Source of the DNA: Acidobacteriota bacterium
Lineage (GTDB): Bacteria; Acidobacteriota; Blastocatellia; RBC074
Length of the DNA: 64,000 bases
Assembly: GCA_019639255.1 (NCBI GenBank)
Contig: JAHBSF010000018.1
Span: 17,358 to 81,357, forward strand
Reading direction: 5' to 3'
Shown piece by piece: positions 45,217-54,187 of this stretch. The notes under the pieces are model-generated. The model was not told where the DNA came from. It saw nothing but the letters and a program-made list of their open reading frames with translations, and ran no database searches. Every line of letters starts with the position of its first letter. Within the stretch, counting starts at the first letter, position 1. Made by a program: the position numbers and the translations under genes.

Positions 45217-46127
45217 TATTTTGTAATCGTCCTGGGTATTTCCCTGAGCATCAGGGTAGGCAGATCGGTTTTTATTGCGTCAACACCGAGCAGCGCCATC
45301 GCTTTACCGATTTCAGGCTGGTCTACCGTCCAGACCCAAACTTCCACGCCCGCCTCGTGCGCCTTGTCTACGATTTCCCACGACAATCTCCTGTATGAAA
45401 CCGATATCGAATGCGGTTTGAAGGCCAATACCTTCTTCAATGCTTCATCAAAGGGAACCGAGTTGTCGTATGCCGGGTTGATGTGCAGGCGCAGATTTGC
45501 GCCGAGAGCTCGTCGAATCTTTTCAGCAGTCGGCAAATCGGGCGGCTCCAGTACTACGCGGCTGAGTGCGGGCGATCCTCGAAGTTCCTCGATGGTCTTG
45601 TCCACAAGTTCGTCATAACGGTCGCCGCGCTTAATCTCTATGTTTAGCAGCCCCGAATTTACTTCGCGCAAAAGCTGCCGAAGCGTGGGCACACGCTTTC
45701 CGCCGCTATCTTCGCCTACGGGCGTCAACGTATGCGCCGTCAGTTCGCTGTACGTCGTATCCGAAAGGAGTGGGCCGTTGCGTCCGTTATTCAATCCCTC
45801 AACGCGACCTACTCTTTCATCATGGTATATGACTACCACGCCGTCGCGCGTCAGTCGGACGTCGGTTTCATTCCCGTCCGCGCCGAGTCGCATAGCACGG
45901 TTGAAGCCATCGATGGTGTTTTCGGTAAATTCCTTTGCTCCGCCCCGGTGCGCGATAATGAGCGGGCGTTTTTCAGTATTAACCCGGCTGGAAAGCAGGG
46001 GCGTATCGCCTTTTACCGCAAATGTCGCTACGGGCAGGCCCGGCAACAGCATCGCGGTCAGCACCAGTACGAAGGCGGTCGTCGTGAGTGCCGGAGAGTT
46101 AGTCGCAAAAGTCGGGATCTTTTTCAT
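45216..46127 (-). CDS. Exported glycerophosphodiester phosphodiesterase
   Basis: About 303 residues. A hydrophobic signal or anchor ([23 protein letters not shown]) is followed by a GDPD TIM barrel with [31 protein letters not shown] and the C-terminal VWVWTVDQP. His, Glu, Asp and second His of the metal/catalytic site are kept. It hydrolyses glycerophosphodiesters to glycerol-3-phosphate and an alcohol, likely outside the cytoplasm. The ATG at 46127 is chosen because a Lys-rich signal follows; an in-frame start at 46163 lacks support. It diverges from tRNA-Val. Confidence 0.9.
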   Translation of the reverse strand: MKKIPTFATNSPALTTTAFVLVLTAMLLPGLPVATFAVKGDTPLLSSRVNTEKRPLIIAHRGGAKEFTENTIDGFNRAMRLGADGNETDVRLTRDGVVVIYHDERVGRVEGLNNGRNGPLLSDTTYSELTAHTLTPVGEDSGGKRVPTLRQLLREVNSGLLNIEIKRGDRYDELVDKTIEELRGSPALSRVVLEPPDLPTAEKIRRALGANLRLHINPAYDNSVPFDEALKKVLAFKPHSISVSYRRLSWEIVDKAHEAGVEVWVWTVDQPEIGKAMALLGVDAIKTDLPTLMLREIPRTITK

Positions 46128-46214
46128 GCTCTGTAGTTTTACGGCTTTACATAGGACAGTCAAGGCGGAATGCCGGTGGGATTGAATCGCGCGACTGTCG
46201 ACTTTTGCGTCGTC

Positions 46215-46244
46215 TTGACAGTAGCGACGCGGTTTTGCTAAGGT
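46215..46244 (+). promoter_or_regulatory. Predicted promoter of tRNA-Val
   Basis: Perfect TTGACA at 46215-46220, an 18-base spacer, and an extended -10 (TGC followed by TAAGGT at 46239-46244). The predicted transcription start is about 16 bases before the tRNA. Confidence 0.55.
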
Positions 46245-46266
46245 TTCGGTCTCGAAATTTGGGTTC

Positions 46267-46338
<72 letters not shown>

Positions 46339-46672
46339 TCAGATTTTCGGGTGTGTCTGGAGTTCAACGTCAGCTCCTGAAGTGCTGTCCTTCGCCGCGA
46401 TGAATCGGTCGCGATATTGTAGTCGCGATATTGTGGTCGCGAGTTGTGGCGAGGTTAGCGGGTGGAGAAGAAGGATCCCTACGAGGCGATCCGCCCGCGT
46501 GATGGCCGCTGACGTAGGACCTTGCCATTTGCCTTCGGCTCTTGGGATCGTCCGATTTTCTCGACTCAGACTCCGGAAGTTGTGGGAGGGCAGGCGCAAT
46601 CCGCCGCTCCCTGACGGTTTATTTCCGCTACCCCGCTGGTGGTCGAGCGTGGTGATTTACGGATAAGTTTTT
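46339..46672 (+). other. Leader region before thrS
   Basis: 334 bases with no convincing gene. It contains a three-fold 14-base tandem repeat (46408-46449) and a GC-rich stem-capable segment around 46591-46613. I searched by eye for a T-box antiterminator motif (AGGGTGGNACCGCG) and did not find it. Confidence 0.4.
46408..46449. repeat. 14-base tandem repeat, three units
   Basis: Units GTCGCGATATTGTA, GTCGCGATATTGTG and GTCGCGAGTTGTGG. The first two differ at one base. Located in the leader between tRNA-Val and thrS. Confidence 0.8.
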
Positions 46673-48655
46673 ATGGATGTAGGTGACATAGCAGACGGCG
46701 CTTCAGGCATGCAGGGTGCGATATCGGGACTAGCGGCAGCCGAGGTACTCAAGCAGCAGGATCGCGAGAGTGCAAAACGGGCGATTGCGGCACGTTTGAT
46801 TCCGGCCGGCGGCGGGAACCCTTTTCCGGTGGATCTCGATTACGTGTTGAAGGAAGGCGAAAGCGCCGAACCCATTACGCCCGACTCTCCCGAGGCTCTT
46901 GAGATATACCGCCATTCTACGTCTCATCTGCTGGCTGCAGCGGTGCTGGATCTGTATCCGGGCACGAAACTGGGGATTGGTCCGGCGTTGATCGACGATC
47001 CGAAGGGCGGATTTTTTTATGACTTCCAGCGTGAAGACGGGAGATTTACACCGGAAGATTTGCCCAAAATCGAAAAAAGGATGCGCGAGTTGATCAAGCG
47101 CAACCTGTCGTACCACCGTGTGGAAATGCGCAAGCAGGAGGCGGAGCGGAAGTTCTCTGAAATGGGCGAGCCGCTCAAATGCGAGCTTATCGAAGACAAG
47201 GGCGGAGAGACCGTAAGCTGCTACACGATAGACGGCACTCCTTTCATTGACTTCTGTCTGGGGCCGCACATTCCTGCTACGGGCAAGATAAAAGCATTCA
47301 AGCTGCTTACAATTGCGGGCGCGCACTGGCTGGGCGATGAGTCGCGGCCGCAGATGCAGCGCATCTACGGCACGGCGTTTTTCTCTCAGGAGGAACTCGA
47401 CGAGTGGTTGAAGCAGAAGGAAGAAGCCGAGCGGCGGGATCATCGAAAGCTGGGCGTGGAGCTGGATCTGTTCAGCTTCAGCGATGCGATAGGTCCCGGG
47501 CTTGTGCTGTGGCATCCTAACGGCGCGCAGATCCGCAAGACGATCGAACAGTTTCTTACCGACGAGCTGTATCAACGCGGCTACAGCTTTGTAAACACGC
47601 CGCACGTAACGCAGTCGGAGCTGTTTCGTATTTCGGGCCACCTTGAGAATTATCAGGAAGGCCTTTATCCGGCGATGAAGGACAAGGAGAACGAGCGGCT
47701 GGAATATCGGATGAAGCCGATGAACTGCCCGTTCCATATCCAGATCTACAGGTCGCGCCAGCGCTCCTACCGCGATCTCCCGCAGCGTTACGCCGAATAC
47801 GGCATGGTTTACAGATACGAACGTTCGGGCGTTACACACGGCATGATGCGCGCGCGCGGATTCACGCAGGACGACGCGCACATTTTCTGTACACCCGACC
47901 AGTTGCACGCCGAGATCGTAAGCTGTCTGGAGCTTGTAGACTTTGTATTGAAAGCCTTCGGATTCGAGTACAAGACCGAACTCTCGGTGAGGCATCCTCA
48001 CGATCATTCGAAATACATCGGTTCGGACGAGGGCTGGAAGATAGCGGAAACCGCGCTTGCAGGAGCGCTCGAAAGCAGAGAATTGCCCTACCAGCGAATG
48101 GAGGATGAAGCGGCGTTTTACGGGCCGAAGATCGATTTCAAGGTAGTGGACGCAATCAAGCGCCTTTGGCAACTGTCTACGATACAGGTGGATTTCACTC
48201 TGCCGCAGCGATTCGGTCTGGAATACATCGGACCCGACAACAAGCCGCACCAACCGATAATGGTGCACCGGGCGATACTTGGGTCGTTCGAACGCTTTTT
48301 CGGCATATTGATAGAACATTATGCCGGAGCTTTCCCGGTATGGCTTGCGCCGGTGCAGGCCGCGGTGCTTCCGATATCGGACAAGTATAATCAGCAGGCG
48401 GTTGCGGTGGAGAAGGAGTTGAGGGATCTGGGATTGCGAGTGACTTCGGACCTTCGTGGGGAAAAGATAGGAGCGAAGATTCGCGACGCCCAGTTAAAGA
48501 AGATTCCGTTTATGCTGGTTCTCGGTGAACGCGAGGCTGCTTCGGGAACGATAGCCGTGCGCGACCGGTTGAAGGGTGATCTGGGCGCCAGCACAGTGGC
48601 GGAGTTTGGATCGCGGCTGCACGAGTTGGTGCGGTCGCGTGCAGTTACTACGTGA
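46673..48655 (+). CDS. thrS: Threonyl-tRNA synthetase
   Basis: 660 residues, class II synthetase charging tRNA-Thr. The N-terminal TGS-like domain (about 1-72) is followed by the N2 editing domain with [11 protein letters not shown] (HxxxH). The zinc-binding catalytic core has [24 protein letters not shown] (motif 2) and [15 protein letters not shown] (motif 3). A C-terminal anticodon-binding domain ends the protein. An in-frame stop at 46664 fixes the start near the ATG at 46673. First gene of the thrS-infC-rpmI-rplT-pheS-pheT cluster, an order conserved in many bacteria. Confidence 0.97.
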   Translation: MDVGDIADGASGMQGAISGLAAAEVLKQQDRESAKRAIAARLIPAGGGNPFPVDLDYVLKEGESAEPITPDSPEALEIYRHSTSHLLAAAVLDLYPGTKLGIGPALIDDPKGGFFYDFQREDGRFTPEDLPKIEKRMRELIKRNLSYHRVEMRKQEAERKFSEMGEPLKCELIEDKGGETVSCYTIDGTPFIDFCLGPHIPATGKIKAFKLLTIAGAHWLGDESRPQMQRIYGTAFFSQEELDEWLKQKEEAERRDHRKLGVELDLFSFSDAIGPGLVLWHPNGAQIRKTIEQFLTDELYQRGYSFVNTPHVTQSELFRISGHLENYQEGLYPAMKDKENERLEYRMKPMNCPFHIQIYRSRQRSYRDLPQRYAEYGMVYRYERSGVTHGMMRARGFTQDDAHIFCTPDQLHAEIVSCLELVDFVLKAFGFEYKTELSVRHPHDHSKYIGSDEGWKIAETALAGALESRELPYQRMEDEAAFYGPKIDFKVVDAIKRLWQLSTIQVDFTLPQRFGLEYIGPDNKPHQPIMVHRAILGSFERFFGILIEHYAGAFPVWLAPVQAAVLPISDKYNQQAVAVEKELRDLGLRVTSDLRGEKIGAKIRDAQLKKIPFMLVLGEREAASGTIAVRDRLKGDLGASTVAEFGSRLHELVRSRAVTT

Positions 48656-48698
48656 ACGCCCGTAACGAGCCGACAGATGCGGCGCGTTTGGGTATAAC

Positions 48699-48715
48699 CG
48701 GGAGGTGGGCCTATT
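48699..48715 (+). promoter_or_regulatory. Shine-Dalgarno and AUU start codon of infC
   Basis: GGGAGGTGGG ending seven bases before an ATT at 48713-48715, in frame with infC. In many bacteria infC begins with the rare AUU, through which IF-3 represses its own translation. Confidence 0.75.
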
Positions 48716-49273
48716 AACAGTAGCTTTTCAGGGGGATTCAGAGGCCGTCGGGATTCGCAGCGTGGACCGCAGGTGCGGGTCAACGAGCGGATTCGGGCGC
48801 GGGAGATACGCGTCATCGACGATGAAGGGAAGCAACTCGGCATAATGTCGCCGCAGCAGGCGCTCGATCTTGCGAGGAGCCGCGACCTGGATCTTGTCGA
48901 GGTGGCGCCGCAGGCGAATCCTCCGGTTTGCCGGATCATAGACTTTGGGAAGTACCTTTACGAGCAGAAAAAGCGTGCACACGAAGCCAAGAAGAAGCAA
49001 GTGGTGATCGAGGTCAAGGAAATCAAGTTTCGTCCTGCGACCGATGATCACGACTACAATTTCAAAATGAAGCACGCTGCGGAAATCCTGAGGGACGGCA
49101 ACAAGGTAAAGGCTACGGTACGTTTCAAGGGACGCGAAATTACGCACAAGGAACTCGGGGTTCAGTTGCTGGATCGCCTGACGCAGGATCTGGCCGATTG
49201 CGGAATTGTAGAATTCCGTCCGCGCCTCGAAGGGATGCAGATGATGGTGGTGTTTGCACCGAAGAAATCCTGA
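48713..49273 (+). CDS. infC: Translation initiation factor IF-3 (AUU start)
   Basis: 186 residues from the ATT at 48713. IF-3 binds the 30S subunit and checks start codon and initiator tRNA. The N-terminal domain begins [21 protein letters not shown]; the linker is Lys-rich ([14 protein letters not shown]); the C-terminal domain carries [18 protein letters not shown] and ends [13 protein letters not shown] at 48773 is an alternative start, but it lacks the N-terminal [12 protein letters not shown] segment normally present, and the strong Shine-Dalgarno lies before the ATT. 57 bases after thrS, cotranscribed. Confidence 0.92.
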   Translation: MNSSFSGGFRGRRDSQRGPQVRVNERIRAREIRVIDDEGKQLGIMSPQQALDLARSRDLDLVEVAPQANPPVCRIIDFGKYLYEQKKRAHEAKKKQVVIEVKEIKFRPATDDHDYNFKMKHAAEILRDGNKVKATVRFKGREITHKELGVQLLDRLTQDLADCGIVEFRPRLEGMQMMVVFAPKKS

Positions 49274-49336
49274 ACAAGGAGCTTGCGGGTGGGAGAGACG
49301 CCGTGCGGCGGTCTCATATCTGAAGATGGAGGGATT

Positions 49337-49540
49337 ATGCCGAAACTGAAGACGCACAAAGGCGCTGCGAAACGCTTCCGCCTTACTGCGACCGGAAAAA
49401 TCAAGCGCGGACATTCGCACGCGCGTCATATTCTTACTAAGAAGACTTCCAAGCGAAAACGGGTGCTCGACATCGACGTGCTGGTTTCTGAAAGCGATCA
49501 GGCGCGCGTGGAATCAATGCTTCCGTATGGAAGGAAGTAA
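49337..49540 (+). CDS. rpmI: 50S ribosomal protein L35
   Basis: 67 residues, Lys/Arg-rich. The family opening [20 protein letters not shown] is followed by [15 protein letters not shown], as in all L35 proteins. The ATG at 49337 has GATGGAGGG upstream; earlier in-frame starts would add an unrelated tail. Between infC and rplT in the conserved order. A structural protein of the large ribosomal subunit. Confidence 0.96.
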   Translation: MPKLKTHKGAAKRFRLTATGKIKRGHSHARHILTKKTSKRKRVLDIDVLVSESDQARVESMLPYGRK

Positions 49541-49652
49541 GCATCCGTTCATATTGCATCCCGCAAATGAATCCAGCCGATGGGTTCGGGATTGATGTCG
49601 GGGATGCACGGGGAATTTTTCGGGTTTTTACCTAAAGACAGAGGAGGGGCCA

Positions 49653-50027
49653 ATGCCTCGGGCAAAACGTGGACCGAAGCGCCTGGAGAAGCGCAAAAAA
49701 CTGGAAAAGCTGTCGAGCGGCTATAGGGGTACAAAGAGCAAGCTGTACCGTTCGATGAAGGAGTCCGTCGAACGCGGACTGAAGTTCGCATACGTGGGAC
49801 GCAAACTCAAGAAGCGGGATTTTCGTTCGTTGTGGATCATTCGCATAGGCGCCGCGGCCCGCATCAACGGACTCAATTACAGCCAGTTTATGCACGGCCT
49901 GAAGGTGGCTGGAATCGAACTCGACCGGCGTGCGCTTGCGGATCTGGCCGTAAATGAACCGCAAACGTTTGCAGAGTTGGCGGGGTCGGCTAAAAAGGCT
50001 CTCGGCGCCGAACCGGCAGCGGCCTGA
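49653..50027 (+). CDS. rplT: 50S ribosomal protein L20
   Basis: 124 residues. The N-terminal RNA-binding tail ([20 protein letters not shown]) is followed by the globular domain with [23 protein letters not shown] and [21 protein letters not shown], matching L20. It ends in an Ala-rich tail. AGAGGAGG precedes the ATG. In some bacteria L20 represses this operon; no such binding site was identified here. A stem-loop follows the gene (50053-50100). Confidence 0.97.
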   Translation: MPRAKRGPKRLEKRKKLEKLSSGYRGTKSKLYRSMKESVERGLKFAYVGRKLKKRDFRSLWIIRIGAAARINGLNYSQFMHGLKVAGIELDRRALADLAVNEPQTFAELAGSAKKALGAEPAAA

Positions 50028-50052
50028 AAACCGGACTCTCGCCTCGAAAAAC

Positions 50053-50100
50053 GACCCAAGCCTTTGGTCCGATCCGGTCGAAGGTCTTGGGTCTTATTTT
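50053..50100 (+). terminator. Stem-loop between rplT and pheS (terminator/attenuator)
   Basis: GACCCAAG (50053-50060) and CTTGGGTC (50086-50093) pair, with an inner CCTT/AAGG extension and one bulge, followed by TTATTTT. Because pheS starts only 23 bases later and belongs to the same operon, this may be a partial terminator or attenuator. Confidence 0.6.
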
Positions 50101-50122
50101 GACCGTTTGAGCTTGAAAGAAA

Positions 50123-51151
50123 ATGGAAGCCGAGAGACTTGAACAACTGCGGGCTCAGTTTTCTGCGGAAGCAGCCGGGATCGATTCTGAATCCGCCGCT
50201 TCGGCGCTTCGGGATCGATGGACAGGGCGCAAGAGCGGGCTGCTGACAGCAGAGATGAAAACACTCGGAAAGCTTTCTCCCGACGTTCGCCGCGAGTTTG
50301 GATTACAACTCAACGCCTTGAAGGATGAGGTGGACGGAAGGATCGCGGAACTCCTTTCCGGGTTCGGCGCGCGACGCGAAGCAGAGCAACTCGTGCGCGA
50401 GCGAATAGATGTGACTCTGCCTGGAAGGCGGCAGTCGTCGGGCCGCCTCCATCCCATCACTCTGATGCGTGAGCGCATCGAAGAGATCTTCGTTTCCATG
50501 GGCTATACGATTGAAGACGGCCCGGAAATCGAAACGGATTTTTACAACTTCGATGCATTGAACATTCCGCCGAGTCATCCGGCCCGCAGTTCTCAGGATA
50601 CGCTTTACCTGGAAAACGGCCTCGCGCTGCGCTCGCAGACCTCAACTGTGCAGATTCATGCAATGCAGCGGCGTCGCCCGCCCCTGCGCGTAATCGCGCC
50701 GGGCAGGGTATACAGGCGCGATACTCCGGATGCAACGCACAACCCGATGTTTTTTCAGGTCGAGGGGCTGCTTGTAGACCGGCGCGTAACGCTCGGGGAC
50801 CTGAAAGGCACGCTGGGAGAGTTTGTGCGGAGAATGTTCGGACCCGGGACCCGCACGCGGTTTCGGCCGTCGTATTTCCCGTTCACCGAGCCGAGCGCTG
50901 AAGTGGATTACAGTTGCTTCAAGTGTGGAGGCGCGGGCTGCCGAATCTGCAAGGGATCGGGCTGGATCGAATTGGGTGGATCGGGCCTTGTGCATCCCAA
51001 TGTATTGCGCGCTGTAGCTATCGACCCCGAAGAGTTTTCGGGCTTCGCCTTTGGGCTCGGAATAGACCGGATGTGCGGCCTGATGTATGACCTCGACGAC
51101 ATAAGGCTGCTGTATGAAAACGATGCCCGTTTTCTGGAGCAGTTTCGTTGA
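50123..51151 (+). CDS. pheS: Phenylalanyl-tRNA synthetase alpha subunit
   Basis: 342 residues, catalytic class II subunit. An N-terminal coiled-coil tRNA-binding arm (about 1-85) is followed by the core with [41 protein letters not shown] [33 protein letters not shown] (motif 2) and [11 protein letters not shown] (motif 3). A CFKC...CRIC cysteine cluster near residue 265-275 is a likely structural zinc site found in several phyla. Forms a heterotetramer with pheT. Between pheS and pheT lies a palindromic repeat. Confidence 0.97.
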   Translation: MEAERLEQLRAQFSAEAAGIDSESAASALRDRWTGRKSGLLTAEMKTLGKLSPDVRREFGLQLNALKDEVDGRIAELLSGFGARREAEQLVRERIDVTLPGRRQSSGRLHPITLMRERIEEIFVSMGYTIEDGPEIETDFYNFDALNIPPSHPARSSQDTLYLENGLALRSQTSTVQIHAMQRRRPPLRVIAPGRVYRRDTPDATHNPMFFQVEGLLVDRRVTLGDLKGTLGEFVRRMFGPGTRTRFRPSYFPFTEPSAEVDYSCFKCGGAGCRICKGSGWIELGGSGLVHPNVLRAVAIDPEEFSGFAFGLGIDRMCGLMYDLDDIRLLYENDARFLEQFR

Positions 51152-51157
51152 GACCAA

Positions 51158-51254
51158 AGAGAGATAACGGAACAGACGAAATAAGACGGAACAGACGGAA
51201 ATATTCACCTATTCCGTAGTTTTCGTCTCATTTCGTCTGTTCCGTTATCTCTCT
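51158..51254. repeat. Dispersed palindrome, copy 16 (inside pheS-pheT)
   Basis: Arms AGAGAGATAACGGAACAGAC and GTCTGTTCCGTTATCTCTCT. The CAGACG variant of the left arm is mirrored exactly as CGTCTG in the right arm. It separates two subunit genes of one enzyme. Confidence 0.93.
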
Positions 51255-51278
51255 CTGGTTCCGATTTGCGATTTGCCT

Positions 51279-53327
51279 ATGAAGATCAGTTATAAGTGGC
51301 TGGCCGAATTCGTCGATGTGGACATAGATCCGCGTTCACTGGCGGAACAACTCACCATGGTCGGGCTTGCAGTCGACGGCATAGAAGAAATCGGCGGCGA
51401 TCACATTATTGAAATCGATCTGACCTCGAACCGTCCGGATTGTCTCTCGCACCTGGGGGTCGCGCGGGAGGCAGGCGTGATAATGGGTAAGCCGCTCAGG
51501 GAAGCAGTCCCGGCGCAGATCGATGTCAAGGGGGAATCGGTTTCACCGGCTGCTGTCGATGTGCTCGATCCGGATTTGTGTCCGAGATATACGGCGCGTG
51601 TAATTCGGGGCGTAAAAGTAGGCCCGTCGCCGGACTGGATGGTGCGCCGCCTTGAAGCGCTGGGGCAACGCAGCATCAACAACGTTGCAGACGTTACAAA
51701 CTACGTGCTGCACGAACTCGGACAGCCGCTTCACGCCTTCGATTTCAATTGCCTGGCAGGGCGCAGAATCATCGTCAGACGCGCAGTCGCCGGCGAGACG
51801 CTCATCACACTCGACGGAATCGAACGTGTATTGAACGATACCATGCTCGTAATTGCCGACGCCGATCGTGCCGTGGCGCTCGCAGGAATCATGGGCGGGG
51901 CGGATACGGAAATAACCGATGCCACCGTAGATGTTTTGCTCGAAAGCGCGTATTTCAACCCGGCTTCGGTCAGGCGAACAGCGCGCATACTCGGTATGAA
52001 CACGGAAGCCTCGTATCGCTTCGAACGCGGCATAGATTACGACATCGCAGCAAGAGCAAGCGATCGGGCCGCCGCGCTTATCGTCGAAACCGCGGGCGGC
52101 GAAATCGTTGGAGAACTCCTTGACGCGCGGGCTCAAATCGAAGCCCGACCGCCGATTACGTTACGCCTGGACCGGTTTCATCATCTGACCGGATTGAATG
52201 TTGGAATGGCGCGTGCAAAGGAAATCTTCAATGCCCTTGGGATGGAAATTCTCCCTTTAAAGGATGACGGCGCAGTGTCCGTTAAATCGCCAAGCTGGAG
52301 AATCGACCTGGCGATAGAGGAGGACCTGATCGAAGAGATAGCCAGACTGGAGGGTTATGATCGTTTGGTTCCGACGCTCCCGGGCGGTGCGGGAGCCGGA
52401 TCCTACCAGGACGACGAGGCAGCGAGGAAAACCCTCAGAAGAACCCTGATTGCGACTGGTTTTCACGAAGCCATAAGTTTCAGTTTTGTAAACGGTGAAA
52501 CGGATGCGATGTTGAGCGGAAATCATGAATCGGGCCTGGTTCTGACAAATCCGGTCGATGAAACACAATCACAAATGAGGACCACTCTGCTGGGCGGGCT
52601 GCTTTCCGCCGTTGAGCTCAATATCAATCACGGAACTCGCAATATAAGGCTTTTTGAGATCGGCAAGTGTTTCCTGGATGACGGGGCTCGTCCGGTTGAA
52701 ATCGAGCGTCTGGCGTTGGTAATGACCGGAGCGCGCAACGAACTGGGCTGGCAGGGAGCGGGTGAAAGACTCGATTTCTACGACCTGAAGGGAACGATTG
52801 AGTCCGTTGGGGAAAATCTGGGCAAAAATTCATTGGAATTTTCGCCCACTTCCGATATTGGGTATTTGCATCCGGGACGTGCTGCGGTAATATCGCTTGC
52901 CGGCAACAAAATCGGGTTTGCCGGTCAGCTCCACCCGAGAATAGCAGCCCACTTCAAGTTCAAACAGCCGGTTTTTGCAGCGGAACTGGACTTTGGGGCT
53001 ATTTTGCAAGTTCCAGGGCTGGAGCCAAGGTATCGACCGTTGCCGAAGTTCCCGACCGTGGTTCGCGATCTTTCCGTGCTTGTGAGTGATGCTGTTTCGT
53101 GGGCTGAAATCGAACGCAGCATCCTTGGCCTGAATATAGGCGAGCTTGTTGGCGTCAGGTTGTTTGATGTTTACACGGGAAGTGAATTGCCGGCGGGAAA
53201 ACGGGCGCTCGCGCTATCGCTTCGCTATCGAGCGGAGGAGCGGACGCTTACGGAGCAGGAAATTGGCGATTGCCACGGACGCGTCGTGAGTATGCTTGCC
53301 CGGGAATTCGCAGCGGAATTGAGATGA
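51279..53327 (+). CDS. pheT: Phenylalanyl-tRNA synthetase beta subunit, short form
   Basis: 682 residues against about 790-800 in the usual bacterial type. The protein starts [13 protein letters not shown], has [17 protein letters not shown], the B3/B4 editing domain ([25 protein letters not shown]), the B5 domain ([13 protein letters not shown]), a catalytic-like domain, and the FDX-ACB anticodon-binding domain ([19 protein letters not shown]). The tRNA-binding OB-fold normally at about residues 40-150 is absent: [14 protein letters not shown] follows almost at once. The ATG at 51279 is chosen; a TTG six bases before is possible. No good Shine-Dalgarno; the palindrome ends 24 bases upstream. 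Confidence 0.95.
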   Translation: MKISYKWLAEFVDVDIDPRSLAEQLTMVGLAVDGIEEIGGDHIIEIDLTSNRPDCLSHLGVAREAGVIMGKPLREAVPAQIDVKGESVSPAAVDVLDPDLCPRYTARVIRGVKVGPSPDWMVRRLEALGQRSINNVADVTNYVLHELGQPLHAFDFNCLAGRRIIVRRAVAGETLITLDGIERVLNDTMLVIADADRAVALAGIMGGADTEITDATVDVLLESAYFNPASVRRTARILGMNTEASYRFERGIDYDIAARASDRAAALIVETAGGEIVGELLDARAQIEARPPITLRLDRFHHLTGLNVGMARAKEIFNALGMEILPLKDDGAVSVKSPSWRIDLAIEEDLIEEIARLEGYDRLVPTLPGGAGAGSYQDDEAARKTLRRTLIATGFHEAISFSFVNGETDAMLSGNHESGLVLTNPVDETQSQMRTTLLGGLLSAVELNINHGTRNIRLFEIGKCFLDDGARPVEIERLALVMTGARNELGWQGAGERLDFYDLKGTIESVGENLGKNSLEFSPTSDIGYLHPGRAAVISLAGNKIGFAGQLHPRIAAHFKFKQPVFAAELDFGAILQVPGLEPRYRPLPKFPTVVRDLSVLVSDAVSWAEIERSILGLNIGELVGVRLFDVYTGSELPAGKRALALSLRYRAEERTLTEQEIGDCHGRVVSMLAREFAAELR

Positions 53328-53451
53328 GATCGCAATGAATTGAAATTGTTATGAGATGGCGGGGACACAACAATCAATAACGTCGAAAACATGGGGTTGC
53401 CCTCCGAAGAACAAAGAATAAAATAATCGACAAGACACAGGAGCTGCTCTA

Positions 53452-53727
53452 ATGGCCGTCGCGGGATTGGAAAAATTCGCCCACCTCGAAGACAAGATTT
53501 ACCGGACCGTAGAACTCTGCAAGACCCTCAAACAGGATAAGGAGGGTCTGGAGCGGGAACTGACCGCACAACGCAGGGAACTCAATTCGCTCCAGGCGGA
53601 AAAAGACCGGCTTGAGGCGCAGGTAGAACGACTGCTGGCTGACCGCGATGCTATGAGGTTGAAGGTCGAGGCGATGCTCGATGCTATCGCAGTGCTGGAA
53701 ATGGAAGCGGAGTATTCGCGGAAGTAA
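53452..53727 (+). CDS. Coiled-coil protein, ZapB-like
   Basis: 91 residues, almost entirely heptad coiled coil (LEDKIYRTVELCKTL..., LNSLQAEKDRLEAQVERLLADRDAM). Small coiled-coil proteins beside zapA are often ZapB-like FtsZ-ring factors; that is inference from size and neighbour, not from a family motif. AGGAGC lies before the ATG. zapA starts 15 bases downstream. Confidence 0.75.
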   Translation: MAVAGLEKFAHLEDKIYRTVELCKTLKQDKEGLERELTAQRRELNSLQAEKDRLEAQVERLLADRDAMRLKVEAMLDAIAVLEMEAEYSRK

Positions 53728-53742
53728 ACATCGAGGCGTACC

Positions 53743-54048
53743 GTGGCGAACCATGTGAGGGTTCAAGTCAGCATCAATAATGAGGCCTACACGCTAGTAG
53801 TGCCCGAAAGCGACGCCGCACATGTGGATGAATTCGCGGCTATAGTCGAGAGGCGCATGCGGGACGTTGCGGCCAGCAGTTCCGCCGTGGATTCGCGCAA
53901 GATTGCGATTCTGGCTGCGATCAATCTGGCCGGGGATCTTTTTCGCATGAAATCCGAACACGATCGTTTGGATCAGCGGCTTGCCGAACGTAGCGCCGAA
54001 TGCGCGGAACTACTGGATCAGGTGCTTAAAAATCAGGCGCGATCCTGA
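53743..54048 (+). CDS. zapA: Cell division protein ZapA
   Basis: 101 residues. The N-terminal beta hairpin begins VRVQVSINNEAYTLVVPE, followed by the helix with VERRMRDVAASS, SRKIAILAAINLAGDLFR, and a C-terminal coiled coil, matching ZapA. It bundles FtsZ filaments at mid-cell. The start is GTG with GAGG upstream. It is preceded by the coiled-coil gene and likely cotranscribed. The following 139 bases were checked for 6S RNA, which often follows zapA; nothing convincing was seen. Confidence 0.9.
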   Translation: MANHVRVQVSINNEAYTLVVPESDAAHVDEFAAIVERRMRDVAASSSAVDSRKIAILAAINLAGDLFRMKSEHDRLDQRLAERSAECAELLDQVLKNQARS

Positions 54049-54187
54049 CGAGAACAATCGTTAACGCAATACAGAATCTGCTGCCGGATGAACCATCGCC
54101 GCTATCCCCGCACCGGAATCCCCGCCCAACCTATGTATACTAATTCAGTCCGTCCCGACTCCGTAAAATGACGTTCAAGGAGGAATT

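Noticed and set aside
46339..46672. T-box riboswitch before thrS
   Set aside because: I did not find the conserved antiterminator T-box sequence or a clear terminator; the leader stays unassigned.
46382..46675. N-terminally truncated TGS domain of ThrS, with lost segment upstream
   Set aside because: An in-frame upstream stretch contains LPDG, but a stop intervenes and the protein from 46673 already aligns with a whole TGS-like domain.
46730..48319. 529-residue minus-strand coding frame antisense to thrS
   Set aside because: A long open antisense frame arising from the codon use of thrS; the thrS product is unmistakable.
54049..54187. 6S RNA gene after zapA
   Set aside because: The position is typical, but the gap is only 139 bases and lacks a long closing stem with a central bubble.
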